DNA of 6,673 bases, taken from the NCBI GenBank assembly GCA_035633255.1, contig DASQFD010000064.1, positions 1 to 6,673 on the forward strand, read 5' to 3'. Shown in pieces: positions 1 through 6,055 of the stretch (its first letter is position 1; every line of letters starts with the position of its first letter). The notes below the pieces were generated by a model that was not told the DNA's origin, searched no databases, and saw only the letters and a list, made by a program, of their open reading frames with translations. Source of the DNA: DASQFD01 sp035633255 (GTDB lineage Bacteria; Actinomycetota; Actinomycetes; Actinomycetales; Dermatophilaceae). The position numbers were made by a program, and so were the translations under genes.

Positions 1-920
1 GGGAGCCGACCGGGGTCCAGGTCGACGTCGGCGACGTAGCCGGTCAGGTCCGACGCGAGGTCGGAGGCCAGGTGCGTCAGCTCGGTGAGCCGACCCTCGA
101 GGTCGGCCAGGGCCGGGTCCGCCGCGGAGACGGCACCCAGGGCGGCCCGGGCCCGGCCCAGGGGGCCGAGGACCCCCTCGGCGTCTCCGGCATACCCGTC
201 CTCGTCCCCGGCGAGCACCGCGCTGGCGAGGCCGGCGGCGGCCCGCAGCTCCTCCGCGTGCGAGAGCCGCTCGTCCTCGGCGCGTAGCGCCAGGTCCTCC
301 CCGGGCGCGGGGTCGACGGCGGCCACCCGGCCGAGGCCGAGCTCGAGCAGCTCGAGCTCGCGGGCGCGGTCCGCGGCCAGGGCGCGCAGCCGGTCGAGCT
401 CGGCGGTCGCCTCGGCATGCTCCCGGTGCACGCGCCGGTATGCCGTCAGCCCGGCTTCCAGCGCCGGCCCACCGAAGCCGTCGAGGAGGTCCCGGTGCTC
501 CTCGGGCCGCCGCAGCCGCCACTGGTCGGCCTGGCCGTGCACGGCCACGAGGTGCGAGGCGAGCTCGCCGAGCAGGGCGACCGGCGCGGACCGACCGCCG
601 ACGTGGGCCCGGGAGCGGCCCTCGGCCGTGACGGTCCGGACCAGCACGAGGCCGTCGTCGACGTCCCCACCCGCCTCACCGGCGCGGACCAGGGCCGGGT
701 GTCCCGCCGGGAGGTCCACGAGCCCCTCGACCACCGTCCGCTCCGCCCCGCTGCGGACCAGCGCGCTGTCGCCGCGGGCGCCGAGCAGCAGGCCGAGACC
801 GGTGACGACCATCGTCTTGCCCGCCCCGGTCTCGCCGGTGAGCACCGTCAGCCCGGGGGACAGCTCGATCACGGCCTCGTCGATCACCCCGAGGTCACGG
901 ATGCGGATCTCCGTGAGCAC
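1..920 (-). CDS. recN: DNA repair ATPase RecN, N-terminal part (cut by window edge)
   Basis: RecN is a cytoplasmic SMC-like ATPase that acts early in recombinational repair of double-strand breaks. The visible 306 codons carry the family's opening residues (VLTEIRIRDLGVIDEA), a Walker A motif GETGAGKT at residues 29-36, and the characteristic VAVHGQADQ segment at 125-133. From about residue 155 a Glu/Ala/Arg/Leu-rich stretch starts the coiled-coil arm. The family is usually about 560-590 residues long, so the rest of the coil, the ABC signature and Walker B lie beyond base 1. The GTG at 920-918 is chosen because it gives the normal N-terminus. The gene begins 43 nt after the nadK stop, and a perfect hairpin (929-950) fills much of that gap. 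I saw no GAAC-type LexA box just upstream, so it is probably read from the upstream genes. Family assignment is near certain. Confidence 0.97.
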   Translation of the reverse strand, partial: MLTEIRIRDLGVIDEAVIELSPGLTVLTGETGAGKTMVVTGLGLLLGARGDSALVRSGAERTVVEGLVDLPAGHPALVRAGEAGGDVDDGLVLVRTVTAEGRSRAHVGGRSAPVALLGELASHLVAVHGQADQWRLRRPEEHRDLLDGFGGPALEAGLTAYRRVHREHAEATAELDRLRALAADRARELELLELGLGRVAAVDPAPGEDLALRAEDERLSHAEELRAAAGLASAVLAGDEDGYAGDAEGVLGPLGRARAALGAVSAADPALADLEGRLTELTHLASDLASDLTGYVADVDLDPGRL

Positions 921-928
921 GCCTGCTA

Positions 929-950
929 CCCCGCTCCGGCGGGAGCGGGG
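929..950 (-). promoter_or_regulatory. Perfect 9-bp GC hairpin in the nadK-recN gap
   Basis: Bases 929-937 (CCCCGCTCC) pair perfectly with 942-950 around a 4-nt loop. In the minus-strand transcript the 3' arm reads GGAGCGGGG and ends 8 nt before the recN GTG. The arm holds the only GGAG-like element upstream of recN, 13 nt from the start codon. No U-tract follows the stem, so it does not look like a standard intrinsic terminator. It may limit ribosome access to recN or stabilise the upstream mRNA. The pairing is seen directly; the function is inferred. Confidence 0.5.
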
Positions 951-963
951 ACTGCTCGCCCGC

Positions 964-1893
964 TCACGCCCTGGCCGGTCGGACGGCGCCCCGACGGGCG
1001 CCGCGCCAGCCGCGCACGGGGAGGTCGAACTTCTCGACGAGCCGGTCGGTGAAGGGGGCCTCGGTGAGGCGGACCAGCCGCACCGGCAACGGGGAGCGCT
1101 GCACGGAGATCCGGGCCCCGGGGGGCAGGTCGGCGCCGCGACGGCCGTCGCAGGAGACCACGCCGATGCCGTCGGTGTGCGGGACCACCTCGACAGCGAG
1201 GTGGGAGTCCGGCCCCACGACCAGTGGGCGGGAGAAGAGGGCGTGGGCGCTGATGGGCACGAGCAGGAGCGCCTCGACGTCGGGCCACACCACCGGGCCG
1301 CCCGCCGAGAAGGCGTAGGCCGTCGAGCCGGTCGGCGTGGCCATCACGATGCCGTCCCCGCCCCACGTGGACAGCGGGCGGCCGTCGATCTCGATGGTGA
1401 GCTCGATCATCCGCTCCCGGGAGGCCTTCTCCACGGTCACCTCGTTCAGGGCCCAGCTGGAGAAGACCGTGTCGCCGTCCACGCCGACGGTCACCTCGAG
1501 GGTCAGGCGCTCCTCGATGCCGTACGCCCGGTCCAGGATGGCCTCCACCGTCGTCCCGATGTCGTGCCGCTCCACCTCGGCGAGGAAGCCCACCTGCCCG
1601 AGGTTGACACCGAGGATGGGCACGCCCGAGCCCCGCGAGACCTCCGCCCCGCGCAGGATCGTGCCGTCGCCGCCGAGGATGACGACGAGCTCGCACCCGT
1701 TGGCCGGATGGGCGGGGTGCGCCACCGACACGCCCTGGGCGGCGCCGAGGCTGCCCCGCAGGTCCTCCTCGAGGGCCACCACGGCGACGCCGGCCCGGCC
1801 GAGCCGCTCGGCGACGGCGCGGCCGAGGTCCGAGGCGTCGGCCCGGCGCGGGTGCACCAGCAGGAGGACGCGGCGGTCGGACGGACGGCTCAC
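964..1893 (-). CDS. nadK: NAD kinase
   Basis: NAD kinase phosphorylates NAD at the 2' hydroxyl of its adenosine ribose to make NADP, using ATP or polyphosphate, in the cytoplasm. The 309-residue product has the full family signature: GGDGT at residues 74-78 (catalytic Asp76), ILGVNLGQVGFLAE at 93-106, the NE pair at 150-151 (WALNEV), TPTGSTAYAFSAGGP at 186-200, and the C-terminal KFDLPVRGWRG block typical of actinobacterial enzymes. Length is normal. The GTG start at 1893 overlaps the tlyA stop as GTGA, and a strong GGGAGGGG ribosome binding site lies just upstream, so translation is probably coupled to tlyA. The same order (tlyA, nadK, recN) is found in mycobacteria. The frame stays open further upstream inside tlyA, but that extension is not real. 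Confidence 0.98.
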   Translation of the reverse strand: MSRPSDRRVLLLVHPRRADASDLGRAVAERLGRAGVAVVALEEDLRGSLGAAQGVSVAHPAHPANGCELVVILGGDGTILRGAEVSRGSGVPILGVNLGQVGFLAEVERHDIGTTVEAILDRAYGIEERLTLEVTVGVDGDTVFSSWALNEVTVEKASRERMIELTIEIDGRPLSTWGGDGIVMATPTGSTAYAFSAGGPVVWPDVEALLLVPISAHALFSRPLVVGPDSHLAVEVVPHTDGIGVVSCDGRRGADLPPGARISVQRSPLPVRLVRLTEAPFTDRLVEKFDLPVRGWRGARRGAVRPARA

Positions 1894-2750
1894 GTGGCCC
1901 CTCCCGTGGTCAGCGTGGCGACGGCGCCGTGCAGCGCCGACCCCCCCATCCTCCCCGAACCGTCGGGCCGCGCCCACAGCAGGTACTCGACGTTTCCCTC
2001 CGTCCCCACGACCGGGCTCCGGGCCAGGCCGAAGGCGTGGAGCCCGGCGCTCTCGGCGGCCGCCAGGACGTCCAGGAGCGCGGTCCGGCGAGCCTGCGGG
2101 TCGCTGACCACGCCGCGCCTGCCCGCACGCGCGAGCGCTGCCCGACCCACCTCGAACTGTGGCTTGACGAGGGCGACGACGTGCCCGTCGTCGCGGACCA
2201 GGCGGCGCAGCGGCTCGAGCACCAGGCTGAGCGAGATGAAGGACAGGTCGGCGACCACCAGGTCGAACGGCCCGTCGAGGTCGGCTGCGGTGACGTCGCG
2301 CACCGAGGTGCCGCTGCGCTCCACGACCCGCGGGTCGTCGGCCAGGAGCGGCGCGAGCTGGCCGTGGCCGACGTCCAGAGCCGTCACGCCCGCCGCGCCC
2401 GCCTCCAGCAGCACCTGGGTGAAGCCGCCGGTCGAGGCCCCGACGTCGAGGCACCACCGACCACGGACCGGTATGCCGGGTGAGCCGGGCGGCCCGGCGG
2501 CGGCACCGTCCGGGCCGCTGGCCGAGCCCCAGAGCGCCAGGGCATGACGGAGCTTGCCGGCCGCCCGGCTCACCCACACCGGCCCGTCCCGCTCGACGAT
2601 GAGCTCGGCCGCGGCAGGGACGTCGGTCGCGGGCTTGACCACGCCCGGCCGGCCCGCGACCCGGACCCGGCCGCCGGCGATGAGGTCGCGCGCCTCGCCG
2701 CGGGACCGGGCGAGGCCGCGCCGGACCAGCTCGGCGTCGAGCCGCCCGAT
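1890..2750 (-). CDS. tlyA: TlyA family 16S/23S rRNA (cytidine-2'-O)-methyltransferase
   Basis: TlyA methylates the 2'-O of cytidines in 16S and 23S rRNA (C1409 and C1920 in E. coli numbering for M. tuberculosis TlyA); its loss gives capreomycin and viomycin resistance. The family is also called hemolysin A. Read from 2750, the product has 286 residues: an S4 RNA-binding domain (GRLDAELVRRGLARSRGEAR, then LIAGGRVRVAG) at about 2-33, then a Rossmann methyltransferase with SAM motif LDVGASTGGFTQVLL at 101-115. The K-D-K-E set seen in M. tuberculosis TlyA is present: Lys66 (SRAAGKL), Asp168 (VVADLSF), Lys196 (LVKPQFE), Glu255 (GNVEYLLW). Oddities: no ATG or GTG opens the S4 domain. The first GTG, at 2642, would delete most of it. 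ATC at 2750, one base after the upstream TGA, is my provisional start. A Gly/Pro/Ala-rich insert lies between the linker and the SAM motif. Function is confident, the start is not. Confidence 0.95.
   Translation of the reverse strand: MGRLDAELVRRGLARSRGEARDLIAGGRVRVAGRPGVVKPATDVPAAAELIVERDGPVWVSRAAGKLRHALALWGSASGPDGAAAGPPGSPGIPVRGRWCLDVGASTGGFTQVLLEAGAAGVTALDVGHGQLAPLLADDPRVVERSGTSVRDVTAADLDGPFDLVVADLSFISLSLVLEPLRRLVRDDGHVVALVKPQFEVGRAALARAGRRGVVSDPQARRTALLDVLAAAESAGLHAFGLARSPVVGTEGNVEYLLWARPDGSGRMGGSALHGAVATLTTGGAT
1898..1905 (-). promoter_or_regulatory. Ribosome binding site of nadK
   Basis: The minus strand reads GGGAGGGG inside the last codons of tlyA, with four bases between it and the GTG at 1893. 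This fixes the nadK start at the GTGA overlap rather than at any longer reading of the frame. Confidence 0.75.
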
Positions 2751-2751
2751 C

Positions 2752-2979
2752 TCAGCCCCCGAGGTCGCCGAGCCGCGTCCGCAGGGCGCGCTGGACGTCC
2801 TCGCCGGCCGCGAGCCGGGCGTCGAGGTCGTCGCCCGGCGCCTCGGCCAGCGCCGCGAGGGCCGCGTCGAGCACGAGGTCGCCGGTGCGCGGCGGGCCGT
2901 CGGCCACGGGGCCGTCGTGGACCGCGTCGGACGGCTCCGTGGCGTGGCCGGTCGGCTGCTCGGGGAAGGGTCCCGTCAC
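2752..2979 (-). CDS. Small conserved hypothetical protein (Rv1693-like position)
   Basis: This is a 75-residue protein of unknown function. The N-terminal 30 or so residues are Pro/Gly/Asp-rich and probably unstructured. The C-terminal half (GDLVLDAALAALAEAPGD, then LDARLAAGEDVQRALRTRLG) looks like two short acidic helices. The GTG at 2979 overlaps the stop of the preceding gene as GTGA; there is no purine-rich ribosome binding site, so coupled translation is likely. A second in-frame GTG (PVADGPP) would give a 51-residue form that keeps the helical core. It sits just before tlyA, where mycobacteria also have a small protein gene (Rv1693). The DNA upstream of its stop is open in the tlyA frame as well. 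Support comes from context and junction geometry more than from sequence recognition. Confidence 0.75.
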   Translation of the reverse strand: MTGPFPEQPTGHATEPSDAVHDGPVADGPPRTGDLVLDAALAALAEAPGDDLDARLAAGEDVQRALRTRLGDLGG

Positions 2980-3800
2980 GACCCGGAGGTGCCGCTGCCG
3001 CTGGAGGCGGCGCTCGCCGTGCGCGTGGCGGCGCCGGACCCGTTCGACCCGCTCGACGACGCGGAGGCCTTCTTCGCCGGAGCCGACGCGGAGGCCTTCT
3101 TCGCGGTCCCCGACGAGGACGACGACGACGCCTTCTTCGCCGGAGCCGACGCGGACGACGACGCCTTCTTCGCCGTCCCCGACGCGGACGACGACGCCTT
3201 CTTCGCCGGGGCCTTCTTCGCCGACGCGGCCTTGGTCGGGGAGGCGGCGGTGGACGTCCCCCCCGCGGTCCCAGCCGTGGTCGTCGTGCTCCTCGGGCGG
3301 CGGCTGGGGCGCTTGCGTGCGGCGGTGGTCGAGGTCGCCCCGCCCGCCGAGGGGCTCGTCCTGCGCGTGGTGCTCGCCGCAGGTCCGGCGGCCGCCGTCG
3401 TCGTCGTTGCCGCGGCCCGGGGGGCGGGCGTGCCGGTCGGCTCGTCCTCGCGCGTCCGGCCGGTCACCATGGCGGCGAGCTCGTCGACCTGGGGGGCCAG
3501 GCTGGCGATGGCGCTGCTCACGGCCTGCAGCTCCGCGGGCATCCACAGCGCCGGATCCATCCGCTCGAACGCCGCCTCCACCTCGCGGCGCACCAGGGCC
3601 ACGAGGTTCTGCCGGTTCGACGCGGCGGCCGCCAGGAGGTCCTCCGCCAGTCTCGAGGTCTGGGCCGCAACCTTCTTGGGCGAGGTGTCCATTCCCGAGA
3701 GGGCCACCAGCTCGGTCGCCGCCTCCTTGGCACGTGACGCCGTCATCTCTCCCAGACCCGACGCCAGCTCGACATATCCCTGGATCGACCGCTTGGCCAT
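2976..3800 (-). CDS. Helical protein with lysine-rich, histone-H1-like C-terminal tail
   Basis: The 274-residue protein has two halves. Residues 1-115 are Ala/Leu/Glu/Arg-rich and look like amphipathic helices (RSIQGYVELASGLGEMTASR near the start, QTSRLAEDLLAAAASNRQNL at 47-66), with no signal peptide or membrane segment. From about 116 on it is Thr/Ala/Ser-rich and disordered, with basic patches (ARKRPSRRPR at 161-170) and six KKA modules at 195-245. That layout recalls bacterial phasins of the PhaF type, which pair a helical granule-binding domain with an H1-like DNA-binding tail, and also other H1-like nucleoid proteins; neither identity is proven. The ATG at 3800 is certain: AAGGAG stands six bases upstream. 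It follows the phosphatase gene by 67 nt and overlaps the next gene by GTGA. As I recall it, this gene is absent from the mycobacterial version of the cluster. Confidence 0.85.
   Translation of the reverse strand: MAKRSIQGYVELASGLGEMTASRAKEAATELVALSGMDTSPKKVAAQTSRLAEDLLAAAASNRQNLVALVRREVEAAFERMDPALWMPAELQAVSSAIASLAPQVDELAAMVTGRTREDEPTGTPAPRAAATTTTAAAGPAASTTRRTSPSAGGATSTTAARKRPSRRPRSTTTTAGTAGGTSTAASPTKAASAKKAPAKKASSSASGTAKKASSSASAPAKKASSSSSSGTAKKASASAPAKKASASSSGSNGSGAATRTASAASSGSGTSGS
3067..3222 (-). repeat. Six imperfect repeats encoding KKA modules
   Basis: The 10-mer GCCTTCTTCG (plus strand) occurs six times, starting at 3067, 3094, 3130, 3163, 3196 and 3211. Each copy encodes an Ala-Lys-Lys-Ala core on the minus strand, with Ser/Ala/Gly linkers between. 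Spacings are 27, 36, 33, 33 and 15 bp, all multiples of three, so the array can grow or shrink without breaking the frame. Confidence 0.85.
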
Positions 3801-3806
3801 GTGCTG

Positions 3807-3812
3807 CTCCTT
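3807..3812 (-). promoter_or_regulatory. Strong ribosome binding site of the lysine-tailed protein
   Basis: AAGGAG on the minus strand lies six bases before the ATG at 3800. It decides the start in a frame that otherwise stays open far upstream. The 67-nt gap it sits in shows no convincing -10 box and no terminator. Confidence 0.8.
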
Positions 3813-3867
3813 CTCGTGGTCGGCCGGGCGCACGCCGCGCACCGTCTCCGGTCCTTCGCGGGTCACG

Positions 3868-4800
3868 CTACCGGGGCGACGCCGTCCCGAGCAGCGTGAC
3901 GAGGCCGGACAGCCGCTCCGCGACCCCGCCGGCGTCCAAGCGGCCGGCGTCGACGTCCGCGTGGATGGCACGCAGGGCGGCGGCGGCGTCCTCGATCGGA
4001 CCTGCCACCGGGCGGTGCAGCCAGGACAGGTTCGGCAGCACCCAGGTCGGTCGACGCTCTGGGCCGGCCAGCGCCGCATCCCGCAGGGTGTGGACGCCGG
4101 TGAGCACGAGCACCGAGTCCATGCCGGTGCGCACGGCTCCCTCGATGTCGGTCTCGAGCCGGTCCCCGATGGCGAGGACCCGTGCGACGTCCGTGCCCAG
4201 GCGCTGGGCGCACAGCAGGTAGAGCGGCGGGAACGGCTTGCCGGCGACGACATCGGGGTCCCGCCCGACGGCGCACCGGACGGCGGCGACCAGCGCACCG
4301 TTGCCGGGTGCCATGCCGCGCTCGGTCGGGAGGGTGGCGTCGGTGTTGGTGGCGACCCACACGGCGCCGCGCTGGACGGCATACGCCACCTCGGCCAGGT
4401 CGGTGGCGGCCACCGCCGGCCCGTAGCCCTGCAGCACCGCGCCCGGCTCGGCCGCCGGCGTCGACCGGTCGGCGACCGCGAGCCCCAGCTCGAGCAACGC
4501 CGCACGCACGCCCTCGCCGCCGACGGGAAGGACCGGGACGGCGGTGCCGACCCGCTCCAGCAGGACCCCCGCGCCGGCCTGGGAGCTCGTCACCACGTCG
4601 GCGTCCTCGAGCGTCAGGCCGAGGGACCGCAGCTGCCGGGCGACGTCGGCCGGGGGGCGCGAGGCGTTGTTGGTGGCGTAGCGCACCGGCAGGGCGGCGT
4701 CGCCGAGGGCTTCGATCGCTCCGGGCACCGCCTCCTCGCCGCGGTAGACGACGCCGTCCAGGTCGCAGACCACACCGGCGTAGCGGTCCAGCAGGCTCAC
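3868..4800 (-). CDS. HAD-IIA (NagD-like) sugar/glycerol-phosphate phosphatase
   Basis: This is a 310-residue cytoplasmic HAD-superfamily hydrolase of subclass IIA. Motif I is DLDGVVY at residues 13-19 (nucleophile Asp13, acid/base Asp15), motif II is TNN at 43-45, motif III Lys is in GKPF at 187-190, and motif IV is GDRLETDI at 212-219. The large cap domain between them contains NTDATLP at 152-158 and PGNGAL at 165-170, as in NagD, AraL and phosphoglycolate phosphatase relatives. The gene in the same position in M. tuberculosis (Rv1692) was reported as a glycerol-3-phosphate phosphatase in glycerophospholipid recycling, so that substrate is the best guess, not proof. The GTG at 4800 overlaps the TPR gene stop as GTGA. 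A longer reading back to 5040 runs inside the TPR gene and encodes Gly/Arg filler. It ends in TAG, 67 nt before the next gene. Confidence 0.95.
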   Translation of the reverse strand: MSLLDRYAGVVCDLDGVVYRGEEAVPGAIEALGDAALPVRYATNNASRPPADVARQLRSLGLTLEDADVVTSSQAGAGVLLERVGTAVPVLPVGGEGVRAALLELGLAVADRSTPAAEPGAVLQGYGPAVAATDLAEVAYAVQRGAVWVATNTDATLPTERGMAPGNGALVAAVRCAVGRDPDVVAGKPFPPLYLLCAQRLGTDVARVLAIGDRLETDIEGAVRTGMDSVLVLTGVHTLRDAALAGPERRPTWVLPNLSWLHRPVAGPIEDAAAALRAIHADVDAGRLDAGGVAERLSGLVTLLGTASPR

Positions 4801-5918
4801 GAGGTGGCGTCCCCGGTCTCCTCGGAGTGGCCACCCGGGCCCTCCCCCTCGGCGCCCCCGTCGGCACGGTGGCCCCCGTCGGCACGGTGGCCCCCGTCGG
4901 ACCGGTGGCCCCCGTCGGCACCGGGGGGGCCGTCGGCACCGTCCAGGAGGTCCATGACCGCCACGCCGTCGAGCTCCTCGAGCCGCTCCACCGCGTCGGT
5001 CTCCTGGTCGGTGTCGCCCGAGGCCGCCCGGCCGAACCACGTCCGAGCCTCCTCGGTGCGGCCGAGGGCGAGCAACGTGTCCGCGTAGGCGTAGTGCAGC
5101 CGGTGCTGACCCGCCCTCGGCCCCGATCGCAGCTGTGGCACCTGCAGCGCGAGGAGCGCGGCATCGAGCTGCCCGAGGTCGCGCCGCACGCCGGAGGCCA
5201 CGATGGCCAGCTCGACCCGGTCGGCCGGGTCCAGGGTCCGGGCCTCCGGCGACACCGCGAGGTCCAGGGCACGGTCGGCGCGGCCGAGACCCCGCTCGCA
5301 GTCGACCATGAGCGGGAGCAGGTGGGACGACCCGCTCAGCCGGCGCACGGTGCGGAACTCGCTGAGCGCGCGCGCGTAGTCACCCTGTCGGTACGCCACC
5401 ATGCCCAGGGCCTCCCGCGCCGCCGGCACCCGCCCCGCCCGCCGGACCGCCGTCTCCGCGTGCGCCATGGCCGCCTCGAGCTCGTCGGCCTCCAGCAGTG
5501 CCGCCACCATGACCACGTGCTGCGCGACCCCCTCGGCGTTCTCCTTGCTCAGGGTGCGGAGCTGGGAGTGGACCGCCCGGTCGAGCTCCTTGCCGGTCAC
5601 CCCCTCCGGGATCCGGGGCTCCGGCAGCCGGGGCCTCTTCGGCGCCAGCCGCGGGCCGCCCCGCGACGGCGCCCCACCTTCCCCCTCGGTCCCGGTCCGG
5701 GCGCCGGAGGTCCGCCCGGCGCCCTTCCCCTCCGTGGCCGCAGGACGTCGGCCCGTCGCGCCGGACCGCTGTCCAGCGCCCCCCGGTCGCTGGCCACCAC
5801 CGCCCGAGCGGCTCCCCCGAGCCCCCGACCCGCCCGACCCGCCCGACCCGGAGGTTGCGCCCGCCCCCCGGTCTCCGCCACCCCGGTCGGGGCGCCGTTC
5901 ACCCTCGGCTGGCTGCAC
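4797..5918 (-). CDS. TPR-repeat protein with disordered ends
   Basis: The 373-residue protein has three parts. Residues 1-95 are Gly/Arg/Ser-rich and probably disordered. Residues about 105-317 form a helical TPR-like region; recognisable units include VMVAALLEADELEAAMAHAE (136-155), AREALGMVAYRQGDYARALS (167-186), LPLMVDCERGLGRADRALDL (201-220) and HYAYADTLLALGRTEEARTW (275-294). Residues 325-373 form an acidic Gly/Asp tail with repeats of DGGHRA. No signal peptide or membrane segment is seen. TPR folds usually hold protein partners, and none can be named here. It occupies the place of Rv1691 and appears to be the first gene of the run, with the HAD gene overlapping its stop. The GTG start at 5918 is supported by AGAGGAG five bases upstream. 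Confidence 0.9.
   Translation of the reverse strand: MQPAEGERRPDRGGGDRGAGATSGSGGSGGSGARGSRSGGGGQRPGGAGQRSGATGRRPAATEGKGAGRTSGARTGTEGEGGAPSRGGPRLAPKRPRLPEPRIPEGVTGKELDRAVHSQLRTLSKENAEGVAQHVVMVAALLEADELEAAMAHAETAVRRAGRVPAAREALGMVAYRQGDYARALSEFRTVRRLSGSSHLLPLMVDCERGLGRADRALDLAVSPEARTLDPADRVELAIVASGVRRDLGQLDAALLALQVPQLRSGPRAGQHRLHYAYADTLLALGRTEEARTWFGRAASGDTDQETDAVERLEELDGVAVMDLLDGADGPPGADGGHRSDGGHRADGGHRADGGAEGEGPGGHSEETGDATS
4855..4926 (-). repeat. 18-bp tandem repeat, four copies
   Basis: Four head-to-tail 18-bp units start at 4855, 4873, 4891 and 4909. The plus-strand consensus is CCCCCGTCGGCACGGTGG; the first two copies are identical, the later two differ slightly, and a degenerate fifth copy may follow to about 4940. 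On the minus strand each unit encodes six residues of the DGGHRA type in the tail of the TPR protein. The length keeps the reading frame. Confidence 0.9.
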
Positions 5919-5923
5919 GGCTT

Positions 5924-5930
5924 CTCCTCT
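5924..5930 (-). promoter_or_regulatory. Ribosome binding site of the TPR gene
   Basis: The minus strand reads AGAGGAG, followed by AAGCC and the GTG at 5918. The good match and spacing decide the start of the first gene of the run. Confidence 0.8.
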
Positions 5931-5971
5931 GGATCGGTGCGCGGGTCGCGGCGACGACGTGGGCTGGTCGA

Positions 5972-5977
5972 AGTCTA
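5972..5977 (-). promoter_or_regulatory. Possible -10 box for the seven-gene run
   Basis: TAGACT on the minus strand fits the -10 element common in actinobacterial housekeeping promoters. It lies between the rRNA terminator and the TPR gene and would place transcription start about 47 nt before the GTG. No good TTGACA-like -35 is visible at 16-18 bp; the nearest hexamer is CGAGGG. This is the only plausible -10 I found in the gap, and it is weak evidence. Confidence 0.35.
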
Positions 5978-6012
5978 GGCGTCACGCCGGCGACCCTCGC
6001 CGGCGCAGACGC

Positions 6013-6046
6013 GAAACAGCCCGCCGGATCCCCGGCGGGCTGTTTC
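6013..6046 (-). terminator. Stem-loop terminator of the rRNA operon
   Basis: Bases 6013-6027 pair perfectly with 6032-6046: a 15-bp stem, very GC-rich in its upper part, closed by a 4-nt loop. It begins 9 nt after the 3' end of 5S. On the transcribed strand the stem ends in GTTTC, and GCGTCTGC follows, so there is no long U-tract; this is common for actinobacterial terminators. It separates the rRNA operon from the protein genes that follow in the same direction. Confidence 0.85.
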
Positions 6047-6055
6047 CAAAGATGT

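Noticed and set aside
921..963. LexA (SOS) box before recN
   Set aside because: No GAAC-N4-GTTC-like palindrome is present; the only palindrome is the GC hairpin.
85..2547. Very long plus-strand open frame opposite recN, nadK and tlyA
   Set aside because: It is an artefact of GC-rich codon bias: the product is Arg/Ser/Ala filler with no motif, while the minus strand encodes three recognisable proteins.
1894..2577. N-terminal extension of NAD kinase
   Set aside because: It runs through tlyA in another frame; nadK has a strong ribosome binding site and a family-typical start at 1893.
3801..4505. N-terminal extension of the lysine-tailed protein
   Set aside because: It lies antiparallel in frame to the HAD coding sequence on the same strand and encodes Pro/Arg/Ser filler; AAGGAG fixes the ATG at 3800.
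4801..5040. N-terminal extension of the HAD phosphatase
   Set aside because: It overlaps the TPR gene and encodes Gly/Arg filler; motif I sits at the normal distance from the GTG at 4800.
2554..5088. Long plus-strand frame with an acidic DDDAFFAGAD-type repeat
   Set aside because: The repeat is the complement of the KKA array; the rest is antisense to the HAD and TPR genes and shows no family features.
4182..5978. Plus-strand frame with GTVAPV repeats opposite the TPR gene
   Set aside because: It mirrors the 18-bp tandem repeat on the coding strand and shows no recognisable domain.
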